This document shows, piece after piece, positions 7,692-17,385 of a stretch of 64,000 bases of DNA. Under the pieces are notes generated by a model that saw only the letters and a program-made list of their open reading frames with translations, did not search any database and was not told where the DNA came from. Positions within the stretch are counted from its first letter, which is position 1. Each line of letters begins with the position of its first letter. The DNA lies in NCBI RefSeq assembly GCF_003544835.1, contig NZ_CP032099.1:1905847-1969846 (forward strand), given 5' to 3'. A program made the translations under genes and the position numbers. Origin of the DNA: Aliarcobacter skirrowii CCUG 10374. GTDB lineage: Bacteria; Campylobacterota; Campylobacteria; Campylobacterales; Arcobacteraceae.

Positions 7692-8129
7692 ATGTCAAAA
7701 GTAATAAAACAATTAAATCAAATTCAAGCTGATGCACATGCTCTTTATGTAAAATTACATAATTATCACTGGAATGTAAAAGGTATGGATTTTCATCCAG
7801 TTCATAACTACACAGAAGGTGTTTATGATGAGATGTCAACTCTGTTTGATGATGTTGCTGAAAGAGCGATAATTTTGGGTGGAAAAGCACTTTTAACAAT
7901 TGATGATTTAGTAAAAACAACAAAAATAAAGACTGAAACAGGTGATAGTTTTAAATCAAAAGAGATTGTTGAAAAAATTACTGAAGATTTCAAATACCTT
8001 TTAGAAGAGTTTAAAAAACTAAGCGCTCTTGCAGGTGAAAATGTAGACAAAGGAACAGAAGCTTTTGCAGATGAGAAAGTTGCAAAACTTGAAAAAGATT
8101 TATGGATGCTATCTAGCATGACAAAATAG
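7692..8129 (+). CDS. dps: Dps family DNA-protection / ferritin-like protein
   Basis: A 145-residue ferritin-like four-helix protein that forms a dodecamer, stores iron and protects against peroxide. The intersubunit ferroxidase residues align with E. coli Dps by spacing: His26, His38, Glu42 (Asp in E. coli), Asp53 and Glu57. It lacks the lysine-rich N-terminal tail of E. coli Dps, so direct DNA binding is doubtful, as in other short Dps/NapA proteins. It has its own consensus promoter, an AAGGA ribosome site and a terminator right after the stop, so it is a single-gene unit. Confidence 0.95.
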   Translation: MSKVIKQLNQIQADAHALYVKLHNYHWNVKGMDFHPVHNYTEGVYDEMSTLFDDVAERAIILGGKALLTIDDLVKTTKIKTETGDSFKSKEIVEKITEDFKYLLEEFKKLSALAGENVDKGTEAFADEKVAKLEKDLWMLSSMTK

Positions 8130-8130
8130 T

Positions 8131-8167
8131 GATTAAGGGATTTTCCCTTAATCATCTCTTCTTTTTT
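8131..8167 (+). terminator. rho-independent terminator of dps
   Basis: A 10-bp perfect stem GATTAAGGGA / TCCCTTAATC with a TTT loop starts 2 bp after the stop and is followed by a T-rich tract ending in six T. Confidence 0.8.
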
Positions 8168-8203
8168 AACTCACTTATATACAATACATTTTAAAGAGTC
8201 TTT

Positions 8204-9358
8204 ATGAAAAAATCAACTAGCCATATATATTTAATTATTCTATTATCTATTTTATCTTCAGTTGCTCCAATAGCAACAGATACTTATCTTCCATCAATTC
8301 CTGAAATTGCAAAATATTTTGATGTAAATATACATAAAATTGAACTATCTTTATCGATATTTTTAATAGGTTTTGCAGTTGGACAGATTTTTGGTGGACC
8401 AATTTCTGATAGATACGGAAGAAGATTTGGTTCTATTTTAGGACTTATTGGTTTTGCTTTTTTTAGTTTTTTAATAATATTTAGTTCAAATGTTTATGAA
8501 CTTTGGATATATAGATTTTTAGAGGCATTTTTTGGAGGAATTACAGTTGTAAATGCAGCTGCTGCTGTAAGAGATAGATTTAAAGGGCAAGAGGCTGCAA
8601 AGGTATTTTCATTGATTGGGATTATTAGAAGTATTGCACCTTTATTGGCTCCTGTTTTTGGTGCTTTAATAATACATTTTTATCCATGGGAAGGTATTTT
8701 TGTATTTCTAACAATATACTCTTTATTTGTAGCATTTTTAGTCTACAAAGATTTGCCAGAGAGTTTTGTAAAAAGTGACCAAAAAGTTTTAGAGTCCTAT
8801 AAATCTGTTCTAACACACAAAAAAGCTATGAAAGCTATGTTGGTACTTGCTATTAGTTTTGGAGGTTTTTTTATATTAATCGCCAAAACATCATTTATAT
8901 ATATTGAATATTTTGGAATAAAAACAGACTATTTTCCACTATTTTTTGGAATAAATTTTATTATTTTAATGTTTATGATAAAAGTAAATGTAAATCTTCT
9001 TAAAAAATATAATGCTTTGAGTATTGTAAAATTTGCAATACTTTTTCAAATAGTTGTTGGATTAATTTTTATTTTAATTCACCAAAATATAACTTTGATT
9101 CAAACTGTTATTGTTTTGGCTGCTTATATGAGTATGATGGCTTTTGTTTTTGGAAATTGTATGGCAATTGCTCTTGAGCACTTCTCAAAAAATGCTGGAG
9201 TTGCTAGTGGAGTTATTGGTGTTTTACAGTTTGGTTTGGGAGCACTTATCTCATCTATTGCGCTATATTTTGATGATAATGGATTTTTTATAATAGCTTT
9301 TAGTATAACTTTATTATCTTTTATCTCTTACTTAATAATTAGAAGCTATAAAGCTTAA
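8204..9358 (+). CDS. Bcr/CflA family multidrug efflux MFS transporter
   Basis: A 384-residue inner-membrane protein with about twelve hydrophobic segments. The TDTYLPSIPEIA motif after helix 1 and the loop 2-3 motif GGPISDRYGRR are typical of the Bcr/CflA drug:H+ antiporters. Substrates may include bicyclomycin, chloramphenicol or sulfonamides; specificity cannot be deduced. The start follows AAAGAG. Its 3' end meets the convergent sensor kinase over a shared hairpin. Confidence 0.85.
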   Translation: MKKSTSHIYLIILLSILSSVAPIATDTYLPSIPEIAKYFDVNIHKIELSLSIFLIGFAVGQIFGGPISDRYGRRFGSILGLIGFAFFSFLIIFSSNVYELWIYRFLEAFFGGITVVNAAAAVRDRFKGQEAAKVFSLIGIIRSIAPLLAPVFGALIIHFYPWEGIFVFLTIYSLFVAFLVYKDLPESFVKSDQKVLESYKSVLTHKKAMKAMLVLAISFGGFFILIAKTSFIYIEYFGIKTDYFPLFFGINFIILMFMIKVNVNLLKKYNALSIVKFAILFQIVVGLIFILIHQNITLIQTVIVLAAYMSMMAFVFGNCMAIALEHFSKNAGVASGVIGVLQFGLGALISSIALYFDDNGFFIIAFSITLLSFISYLIIRSYKA

Positions 9359-9380
9359 ATCTACTTTTTAAAGTAGATTT
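9357..9380. terminator. bidirectional terminator between the convergent MFS and kinase genes
   Basis: A perfect 11-bp inverted repeat (AAATCTACTTT / AAAGTAGATTT) with a 2-nt loop overlaps both stop codons and gives a short T-run in either direction. Confidence 0.65.
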
Positions 9381-10833
9381 TTGTACTTAAGCCTCTATAT
9401 TTTTTATTATTATAAATATATTCACTATTTGCTACTTCTATAGTTGCATTATGTCTTATATTAATACAATTATGAGTCATAGATAGACCTATTCCTGTAC
9501 CTAAACTTTGATGTTTTGTTGTAAAATATGGTTCAAAAACTCTATTAATAATGGCTTTATCTACACCTTTTCCGCTATCTTTTATCTCTATTATAAACAA
9601 ATCTTTATCACTTTTTGTACTTACAAATATATATCTATCTTCTGTCTGTTTTATTAAAGCATCTTTTGAATTTGTCAAAATATTTATAAAAGATTGAATC
9701 AACTCATTTGGATAGGCTTTTAAAAGCAAATCTTCATCAAAATCAACCACTATATTAATACTATTCACCTTTGCAATTGGATTAAAAATATTTAAACTCT
9801 TTTCTAAAATAGATACTAAACTAGTAGATTCTAAACTCTTATCATCAACTACAAAATTGCTAATATCTTCTATTGTATTTGATAGATAATTTACCTGTTG
9901 TAAAATAAGATTCATATCTTTTTCAAAGTCATAACTATTTAGCTTATCATATTTTTTCAATATATTTATGCCACTTGCAATCGAGCTTATAATACTTAAA
10001 GGTTGTCTCCATTGATGTGCAATATTCTCCAACATACCTTTCATTGAAAAAAGTTTAGCTTGTTCTTTTAATATGTTATCACTTGTTAAATCTTTCATAT
10101 TAATCAAAATATGCTCTTTGTCTGGTAACCAAGATGAAAAAATCCTAGAATCAATTTTTCTATATTTTCCAATACAAGATTTATCAATAGTTATATTTTG
10201 AATATTTCCTTTTATAAACTCTTCATTTAGTGCTTTTACTCTTTCAATATCTTCAGGTGCAGTTAAAGCAATACAAGATGTTTGCAAAAGCTCTTCTTGA
10301 GTATATCCTGTTAATTCACAATAAGTTTTATTTACTTTAATAAAATTTGTATCTTTGTCTATTATTGCTAAACCATCTATTGTATTGTTAAATATTGTTT
10401 CTAAAAGCTCTTGTTGCTCTTTTAAAGCAAATCTCTCTTGCTCTATTTTTTGTTTTGCAACTGTTAATTCTGTAATATCTTGAACTGTTCCATGTGATAT
10501 TAAAGCTTTTTTATTCTCATCAAAAATTGTTTTACAATCCTCTTTTACATATTTAATCTCTTTGTTGCTTAACTCTACTCTGTGAACTATTGAGTAATCT
10601 TTTCTATCTTCTAAAGATTTTAAATATGCACTATTTACAAGCTCTCTATCATCTTTGTAAACTAAATCTAAAAATAACTCATAACTTGGTTTTATATTTT
10701 TATCTAAACCAAAAATATTATAAATCTCTTTAGACCAAATAAGTTCATTACTCTTTAAATTAAGTTCCCAGAATCCTATTTTTGCTAGTTTTTCAATAGA
10801 CTCTAGCTGATATTTATATGATGTTTTTCCCAT
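9361..10833 (-). CDS. PAS-domain sensor histidine kinase
   Basis: A 490-residue soluble hybrid of two PAS domains (about residues 10-125 and 140-255), a HisKA-type dimerisation domain with phospho-acceptor His273 in IAHQWRQPL, and an HATPase_c domain with GTGIGLSM near the C-terminus. No membrane segment is present, so it senses cytoplasmic signals such as redox or ligand state. No response regulator is adjacent. The upstream 117-residue gene is 19 bp away and probably co-transcribed. The AAGGAG sequence directly abuts the ATG, too close for normal use; an AGGA about 13 bp upstream may serve instead. Confidence 0.9.
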   Translation of the reverse strand: MGKTSYKYQLESIEKLAKIGFWELNLKSNELIWSKEIYNIFGLDKNIKPSYELFLDLVYKDDRELVNSAYLKSLEDRKDYSIVHRVELSNKEIKYVKEDCKTIFDENKKALISHGTVQDITELTVAKQKIEQERFALKEQQELLETIFNNTIDGLAIIDKDTNFIKVNKTYCELTGYTQEELLQTSCIALTAPEDIERVKALNEEFIKGNIQNITIDKSCIGKYRKIDSRIFSSWLPDKEHILINMKDLTSDNILKEQAKLFSMKGMLENIAHQWRQPLSIISSIASGINILKKYDKLNSYDFEKDMNLILQQVNYLSNTIEDISNFVVDDKSLESTSLVSILEKSLNIFNPIAKVNSINIVVDFDEDLLLKAYPNELIQSFINILTNSKDALIKQTEDRYIFVSTKSDKDLFIIEIKDSGKGVDKAIINRVFEPYFTTKHQSLGTGIGLSMTHNCINIRHNATIEVANSEYIYNNKKYRGLSTKIYFKK

Positions 10834-10852
10834 CTCCTTGTATTTATCCTAG

Positions 10853-11206
10853 CTAAACTTCAATCTCAAAAAACTCTTCATCAACTTTTTGATAAGTTGC
10901 AACCGAACATGAAATTTTTGTAGCATTTGAATAATCTTTAAACTCTTGTAAAAATAGCTTTTTTAATTTTTCAATATCTGTTGCTCTAAATATAAAGTAC
11001 CCTAAAATATTACTTTTTCTCTCACCAGCTTTTTCAATACCAAAACTATCAAACTGCCAATCAACACCTCTTGTAAAGAAAAAAACTTCACTTATTCTTT
11101 TTTCAAGTTCATCTCTAACATTTTGATTAAACTCTTTTAAATGTATTTTAAATGCAACATTACAGTTAAACTCCGATTGTGTTAAACTCTCTAAACTTTT
11201 ATCCAT
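10853..11206 (-). CDS. hypothetical protein, kinase-linked
   Basis: A 117-residue soluble protein not recognised as any family. It has mixed helix/strand character, no signal peptide and two isolated cysteines (NCNV and ISCS). It starts after an AAGGA site and is followed within 20 bp by the PAS histidine kinase, which suggests an operon and possibly an accessory role in signalling. No function is assigned. Confidence 0.65.
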   Translation of the reverse strand: MDKSLESLTQSEFNCNVAFKIHLKEFNQNVRDELEKRISEVFFFTRGVDWQFDSFGIEKAGERKSNILGYFIFRATDIEKLKKLFLQEFKDYSNATKISCSVATYQKVDEEFFEIEV

Positions 11207-11334
11207 GATATTCCTTTAAAAATTGTAAGCTGTTATGGTAACTAAATCTTAATTAAAAAATAAATTTTTTTATTTTATATTTATTATTTTAAGTTATAAT
11301 TTTGGTTATTTTTTTTCAATGGGGGAGGTATTAG

Positions 11335-13080
11335 TTGGATTTAGTATTTAAAAAACTTTTTAAAAAAGGGGTTTCTTTAAAGAGTACCATTCTTCTACTT
11401 TTCTCAACAATTGGCATCTTATTAATTTTAGTTTTAGCTTATCAACTACTTTTTTATAGTAAAAAACTAGCAATTTCAAACATAAATTCAAGATTAGATG
11501 GAATTGCTTTAAATATTCAAAATTCAATAAAAGATGTCAACAATAGTAGCTTTAGTACAGTTAATACTTTGGCACTTTTAAATGATCAAGATAGAGTAAA
11601 AATTTATACAAACTTTTTAAAATCCTATCCAAGTTTATATGCAATTTATACAGGATATGAAGATAATAGTTTTTATGAATTTATAAATTTAAGAGTTGAT
11701 AAGAATCTTATTAGCTCTTACAGTGCAAAAGATATTGATAGATGGCTTTTAATAAAAATCGATGGAAAAAATAGTACAAAAAGAGAGCTATTTTTTTATG
11801 ATGATGACTTAAATCAAACAGATTATAAAATTGAGCCTAATTCATATCTTGCAACAAAAAGACCTTGGTTTAAAGATGCAAAAAATTCAAAAGAGGCTAT
11901 AAAAACCAAACCATACACTTTTTCACACATTGATTCAATTGGAATAACTTATGCAAAATCTATTAAAAATGGCAAAGAGGTTGTTGCTATTGATCTATTA
12001 ATTGCAGATTATCTTAATAGTTTCAAAAATCATGTAGATATAAATAAAACAGAGCTTTATTTGTTTGATTCAGATAAATTAATTCTATCTTCACTTTCAA
12101 AAAACAGTAACTCTTTTAATGATTTTATTCTAAATATATCAGATTTAAAAGAGTTTGAAAATACGCAAATTGTAGAAAAAGATAATAAAAAATTTCTTAT
12201 TAGAATAATAAAAATTGATAATAACAAACAAGATAACTATTTAGCTTTAATTGCAGAATACAAAAATATTTTAAAACCATACAATCAAGAGATACTTTGG
12301 CTTCTTTTTGTATTTATTTTTACAGGATTAATTACTATTCCTTTAATATTGTACTTCTCAAGAGTTATTTCAAAGCCAATCTACTCTTTAGTAAGACAGA
12401 GCAAAAAAATAGAGAAACAAGATTTTAATATCTCAAAAATTGATACCTCTATTCAAGAAATTTCACTTTTATCTTGTGCTTTTTCAAATATGTCAAAATC
12501 AATTTATGATTATCAAACATCTCTTGAAGAGAAGATTCTTCAAAGAACAAAAGAGCTTTATGAGAAGAATGAAGAGTTAGAGAGATTATCTATTACAGAT
12601 AAACTAACGGGACTTTATAATAGAGCAAAACTAGATAGTGTATTAAATACAGAGTTTGAAAAAGCTATAAGATACAATGATATTTTTAGTGTAATTATTA
12701 TGGATATTGATTTTTTTAAATCTGTAAATGATAATTTTGGACATCAAATTGGAGATGATGTATTAAAAGAGTCTGCAAAAATTTTAAGCTCTTGCATTAG
12801 AACTAGCGATACTCTTGGTCGTTGGGGAGGAGAGGAGTTTTTAATAATTTGTCCAAATAGTAAACAAGAAGATGCTATTAAGCTTGCAAACAGAATAAAT
12901 ATTGCAATTAAACAGCACACTTTTTCAACTTATCCAAAAAAAGTTACTATGAGCTTAGGTGTTGCTTCATATTGTAGCATTTTTAAAAAAGCTGAAGATA
13001 TAGTTGCATCTGCTGATATTGCACTTTACAAAGCAAAACAAACAGGAAGAGATAGAGTTGTTGGAGAAAATGATATTTAA
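11335..13080 (+). CDS. membrane diguanylate cyclase (Cache-like sensor, HAMP, GGDEF)
   Basis: A 581-residue protein that makes c-di-GMP. It has a TM helix near residues 18-40, a periplasmic Cache-like sensor domain, a second TM near 320-345, a HAMP region, a short coiled coil and a C-terminal GGDEF domain. The active site is GGEEF at 498-502, and an inhibitory I-site RTSD lies at 489-492, so feedback inhibition is expected. The start is TTG at 11335, set by a strong GGGGGAGG ribosome site; no ATG fits. A TATAAT at 11295-11300 is the probable -10. Confidence 0.9.
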   Translation: MDLVFKKLFKKGVSLKSTILLLFSTIGILLILVLAYQLLFYSKKLAISNINSRLDGIALNIQNSIKDVNNSSFSTVNTLALLNDQDRVKIYTNFLKSYPSLYAIYTGYEDNSFYEFINLRVDKNLISSYSAKDIDRWLLIKIDGKNSTKRELFFYDDDLNQTDYKIEPNSYLATKRPWFKDAKNSKEAIKTKPYTFSHIDSIGITYAKSIKNGKEVVAIDLLIADYLNSFKNHVDINKTELYLFDSDKLILSSLSKNSNSFNDFILNISDLKEFENTQIVEKDNKKFLIRIIKIDNNKQDNYLALIAEYKNILKPYNQEILWLLFVFIFTGLITIPLILYFSRVISKPIYSLVRQSKKIEKQDFNISKIDTSIQEISLLSCAFSNMSKSIYDYQTSLEEKILQRTKELYEKNEELERLSITDKLTGLYNRAKLDSVLNTEFEKAIRYNDIFSVIIMDIDFFKSVNDNFGHQIGDDVLKESAKILSSCIRTSDTLGRWGGEEFLIICPNSKQEDAIKLANRINIAIKQHTFSTYPKKVTMSLGVASYCSIFKKAEDIVASADIALYKAKQTGRDRVVGENDI

Positions 13081-13138
13081 TATTAAGTCTTGGTTAATAT
13101 TCATATTATAAAATTACCAAAAAATTTGGGAAAATCAT

Positions 13139-14266
13139 TTGAAACTTTTTAAAATCTTTATAATATTTACTGTTGTTTTGTTTTTTGCATCTTGCGAAAA
13201 AAAGGCTCAAGTAGTAGAGTCAAAACCAGTTGAAGTTGGATTTATAAATCCAAAAGAGCAATCTTTGAATTTAGAGATTGAACTTTTTGGAAGAGTAAAA
13301 GCTAAAGAGATAGCACAAATTAGACCACAAATAACTGGGATTATTGAAAAAAGAGTATTTACAGAGGGCTCTTTTGTAAACAAAGGTGATATTTTATACC
13401 AAATTGATAAACTTGATTATATAGCAAATGTAAATAGTGCAAAAGCATCTTTAAATAGTGCAAAAGCGACACTTCTAAGCACTAAAGCAAAAAATGATAG
13501 AGCAAAAGAGCTTTTAAAATTTGATGGTATTTCAAAACAAGAAGCCGATGATATAGAGGCTTCATATCTTCAAGCTTTGGCTTTAGTTAATCAAAGAGAG
13601 GCTGAACTTCAAAGTGCTAATATAAATCTACAAAGATGTGATATAAAAGCTCCAATAAGTGGATATATTGGAATTTCAAATGTCACAACAGGAGCACTTG
13701 TAACTGCAAATCAAACTCAAGAGCTTGTAGATATAAAAGATAGTAGTAGTGTATATTTAGATCTTACAATATCATATAAAGAGTATTTAAATCTAAAAAA
13801 TATTGTAAGTTTTGATACACAAAATAGCTCAAAAGTAAGATTAGTTTTGGAAGATGATTCAAAAATTGAGAAATTTGGAGTTTTACAAAGCAAAGAGTTA
13901 AGTGTTGATCCAAATAGTGGAACAGTAACTTTAAGAGCTGTTTTTGAAAATAGTGACAAGAGCTTACTATCTGGAATGATGACAAAAGCTTATGTTCAAA
14001 GTAGTAAAAAGTTTGATGGATTTTTAATCCCTCAACAAGCTGTTTTAAGAGATCAAAAAGCAAATCCAATAATAACTTTAATAAATGATGATTTTACAAC
14101 TACTCAAAAAAGAGTTAAGATTTTAAGAGCTATTGATAATTTTTGGTTGATTGAAGATAGATTAAATCCAAATGATAAAATTATAGTTGAGGGACTTAAT
14201 AAAATAAATAGACAAAGCAAAGTCTCTATAAAAGATTTAAATAGTATTTATGAAGTTAAAAAATGA
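13139..14266 (+). CDS. RND efflux periplasmic adaptor lipoprotein (CmeA/AcrA-like)
   Basis: A 375-residue membrane-fusion protein that bridges pump and outer-membrane channel. It has a lipoprotein signal with acylated Cys19 (FFASC), a barrel-sandwich domain with RPQITGIIEKR, a coiled-coil hairpin near residues 100-160, and a beta-barrel C-terminal half. The start is TTG at 13139 with a weak GGGA site. It overlaps the pump gene by 4 nt (ATGA), so the three genes form a translationally coupled operon. No adjacent TetR-type repressor is present, unlike many cmeABC or acrAB loci. Confidence 0.92.
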   Translation: MKLFKIFIIFTVVLFFASCEKKAQVVESKPVEVGFINPKEQSLNLEIELFGRVKAKEIAQIRPQITGIIEKRVFTEGSFVNKGDILYQIDKLDYIANVNSAKASLNSAKATLLSTKAKNDRAKELLKFDGISKQEADDIEASYLQALALVNQREAELQSANINLQRCDIKAPISGYIGISNVTTGALVTANQTQELVDIKDSSSVYLDLTISYKEYLNLKNIVSFDTQNSSKVRLVLEDDSKIEKFGVLQSKELSVDPNSGTVTLRAVFENSDKSLLSGMMTKAYVQSSKKFDGFLIPQQAVLRDQKANPIITLINDDFTTTQKRVKILRAIDNFWLIEDRLNPNDKIIVEGLNKINRQSKVSIKDLNSIYEVKK

Positions 14267-17200
14267 TTGCAAAATTTTTTATATTTAGACCTATTTTTGC
14301 TTGGGTAATTTCACTTATTATTATGATAAGTGGTGTTGTAAGTCTTTATCTTCTTCCAGTTGAACAGTATCCAGATATTGCACCACCTCAAATAAATATT
14401 TTTGCAACTTACACAGGAGCATCTGCTCAAACTGTTGAAAATAGTGTAACTCAAATAATAGAACAACAACTAACAGGTCTTGATGGAATGTTATATTTTT
14501 CTTCAAGTTCAAGTTCATCTGGAAGATCAAGAATAAGCATAGTTTTTAATCAAGGAGTTAATCCAGATATTGCTCAAGTTCAAGTTCAAAATAAAGTTGA
14601 ACAAATCTTATCAAAACTTCCTGATGATGTTCAAAGACAAGGAGTTAGAGTTTACAAATCTCAAACAGATTTTTTAATGCTTGCATCTGTTTATGACTCA
14701 ACAGGAAAAGCAAATAGAACAGATATTAGTGATTTTTTAGTAAGTAATCTTCAAGATAGTATTGCAAGAATTGAAGGTGTTGGAGAAGTTACTGTTTATG
14801 GTGGACAGTATGCTATGAGAATATGGCTAGATCCTTATAAACTTGAAAAATATAATCTAATTCCTCTTGATATTCAAAATGCTATAAATGCTCAAAACTC
14901 ACAAGCAAGTGCTGGAAGACTTGGAGCAATGCCAACTTTAGATAATCAACAACTTTCAGTTACGGTAACTGCAAGATCTATGTTTGAAAATGTTGATGAG
15001 TTTGAAAATATTATTTTAAAAACCTCTTTAGATGGAAGCAGTGTAAAAATAAAAGATGTAGCAAGAGTTGAGATTGGTGCTCAAAGCTACAACAATGTAA
15101 CAGCTCTAAACGGTTACCCAGCAAGTGGTATCTCAATACAACTTGCAAGTGGTGCAAATGCTGTATCTACTTCAAAAAAAGTTAAAGAGTTTTTACAAAA
15201 TGCTCAAACTTTTTTCCCAGAAGGGTACAAAGTAGCATATCCAAGAGATACAACTTTATTTATACAAGCATCTATTAATGAAGTTGTTAAAACTTTAATT
15301 GAAGCTATTATTTTAGTTGTTTTTGTAATGTTTTTGTTTTTAAAGAATTTTAGAGCAACTTTAATTCCAGCAATTGCAGTTCCTGTTGTAATTTTAGGAA
15401 CATTTGCTATTTTAAATATTTTAGGTTTTACAATAAATACCTTAACAATGTTTGCTTTGGTTTTAGCAATTGGACTTTTGGTTGATGATGCTATTGTTGT
15501 TGTTGAAAATGTTGAAAGAAATATGAAAGAGTTAGGACTTAGTGCAAAAGAGGCAACAATTATATCAATGCAAGAGGTAACAAGTGCCTTAATTGGAATT
15601 ACAACTGTTTTATCGGTTGTATTTTTACCTATGGCATTTTTTGGAGGAAGTACAGGGGTTATTTATCAACAATTCTCAGTTACAATAATCTCATCTATGG
15701 TTCTATCTGTTATTGTTGCACTTACATTAACTCCAGCACTTTGTGCAACAATTTTAAAACCTCATAGTGAAAAAAGTAGTGGGTTTATATTTAAATTTAA
15801 TCAATATTTTGAAACTTTTACAAAAAAATATACATCTTGGATTGAAAAAATTATAAAACTTCCAAAAAGATGGGCTATTTTTTATCTTATTATTGTTGTA
15901 GTTGCAAGTTATATTTTTATAAAACTTCCAACAAGTTTTTTACCAAAAGAGGATCAAGGAAGCCTTATGGTTCAATACACTCTTCCTGTTGGTGCAGTTG
16001 CAAGTAGAACAGTTGATGTTGCAAATATTATTAGAGATTACTTTTTAAATGAAGAAAAAGAGGCTTTAAATACAATATTTACAATCTCAGGATTTAGTAG
16101 TAGAAGTAGTGGTCAAAATGTTGGAACAGCATTTATCTCTTTAAAAAGTTGGGATGAGAGAAATAGCAAAGAGTTACATGTAGATAGTATTAGTAAAAGA
16201 GCTATGATGGCATTTAACAATCCAAATAGCAAATATTTCATAAGAGATGCTAGAGTTTTTACAATAAATCCAAGTGTAATTCAAGGATTAGGAAGTAGCG
16301 ATGGATTTGAGTTTCAGCTCTTAGCTAGTTCAAATATAAGTAGAGAAGAGTTAAGAGATGTAAAAGATGCTATTTTACAAGAGGCTAAAACAAATTCAAA
16401 TATAAACTCTGTAAGAGCAGATGGTACAGAGGAGTCACCTCAGCTAAAAATATCTTATGATGTTCAAAAAGCACTATCTTTGGGCTTAAATCTAAGAGAT
16501 ATTGATACTACTTTAAGTGCTGCTTGGGGTGGAATTTATGTAAATGATTATATTGATAGAAATAGAATAAAAAGAGTCTATATTCAAGGTGATGCACCGT
16601 TTAGAAGTGCTCCTGAAGATTTGTATAAATGGAAAGTTAGAAATAGTGCTGGAACTATGACTCCTTTTAGTGAGTTTTCAAAATTCTCTTGGGAGTATGG
16701 ACCTGAAGAGTTAACACGATTTAATGGATTTATGTCTTATGAGATTCAAGGAAGTGCTGCAACTGGAATTAGTTCAGGAGTTGCTATGAGCGAGATGGAA
16801 AAAATAGCAAATAAAAATGCAAATGGAACAATGTATGCGTATAGTGGATCTTCTTATCAAGAGAAAATTGCAAGTAATCAATCACTACTTTTATATGCAA
16901 TTTCACTTTTAGTTGTCTTTTTATGTTTAGCAGCTCTTTATGAGAGTTGGAGTGTTCCATTCTCTGTTTTACTTGTAGTTCCTTTGGGAGTTTTAGGAGT
17001 TGTTTTAGCTGTTTATTTTAGAGATTTAAGCAATGATGTATATTTTCAAGTTGCACTTTTGGCAGTTATGGGACTTGCAAGTAAAAATGCAATCTTAATA
17101 GTTGAGTTTATAAATAGTGCATATAAAAATGGTATGAATTTAGTAGAAGCTTCAATTTTGGGAGCAAAACTAAGACTTAGACCAATAATTATGACCTCTT

Positions 17201-17385
17201 TAGCATTTATTGCAGGAATCATACCACTTGCTATTTCAAGTGGAGCAGGTGCTAATAGTAGAATTGCAATAGGAACTGCAATTTTAGGTGGAACATTAAG
17301 TGCTACTATTTTGGCAATATTTTTTGTACCACTATTTTATATATTTATAAAATCAATATTTAAAAAAGAGGCAAAAGATGTTTAA
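14263..17385 (+). CDS. RND multidrug efflux permease (HAE1 family, CmeB/AcrB-like)
   Basis: A 1040-residue inner-membrane pump of the hydrophobe/amphiphile efflux-1 family, of full AcrB length. It shows the N-terminal FFIFRPIFAWVISL helix, two large periplasmic loops, and the proton-relay aspartates in GLLVDDAIVVVENVE in TM4. A second TM block near residues 870-1030 completes the twelve-helix pattern. It exports drugs, bile salts or dyes using the proton gradient. It overlaps both neighbours by a few bases. Confidence 0.97.
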   Translation: MIAKFFIFRPIFAWVISLIIMISGVVSLYLLPVEQYPDIAPPQINIFATYTGASAQTVENSVTQIIEQQLTGLDGMLYFSSSSSSSGRSRISIVFNQGVNPDIAQVQVQNKVEQILSKLPDDVQRQGVRVYKSQTDFLMLASVYDSTGKANRTDISDFLVSNLQDSIARIEGVGEVTVYGGQYAMRIWLDPYKLEKYNLIPLDIQNAINAQNSQASAGRLGAMPTLDNQQLSVTVTARSMFENVDEFENIILKTSLDGSSVKIKDVARVEIGAQSYNNVTALNGYPASGISIQLASGANAVSTSKKVKEFLQNAQTFFPEGYKVAYPRDTTLFIQASINEVVKTLIEAIILVVFVMFLFLKNFRATLIPAIAVPVVILGTFAILNILGFTINTLTMFALVLAIGLLVDDAIVVVENVERNMKELGLSAKEATIISMQEVTSALIGITTVLSVVFLPMAFFGGSTGVIYQQFSVTIISSMVLSVIVALTLTPALCATILKPHSEKSSGFIFKFNQYFETFTKKYTSWIEKIIKLPKRWAIFYLIIVVVASYIFIKLPTSFLPKEDQGSLMVQYTLPVGAVASRTVDVANIIRDYFLNEEKEALNTIFTISGFSSRSSGQNVGTAFISLKSWDERNSKELHVDSISKRAMMAFNNPNSKYFIRDARVFTINPSVIQGLGSSDGFEFQLLASSNISREELRDVKDAILQEAKTNSNINSVRADGTEESPQLKISYDVQKALSLGLNLRDIDTTLSAAWGGIYVNDYIDRNRIKRVYIQGDAPFRSAPEDLYKWKVRNSAGTMTPFSEFSKFSWEYGPEELTRFNGFMSYEIQGSAATGISSGVAMSEMEKIANKNANGTMYAYSGSSYQEKIASNQSLLLYAISLLVVFLCLAALYESWSVPFSVLLVVPLGVLGVVLAVYFRDLSNDVYFQVALLAVMGLASKNAILIVEFINSAYKNGMNLVEASILGAKLRLRPIIMTSLAFIAGIIPLAISSGAGANSRIAIGTAILGGTLSATILAIFFVPLFYIFIKSIFKKEAKDV

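Noticed and set aside
7672..8155. Minus-strand reading frames over dps
   Set aside because: They are shadows of the strongly supported dps gene; composition and lack of ribosome sites argue against coding.
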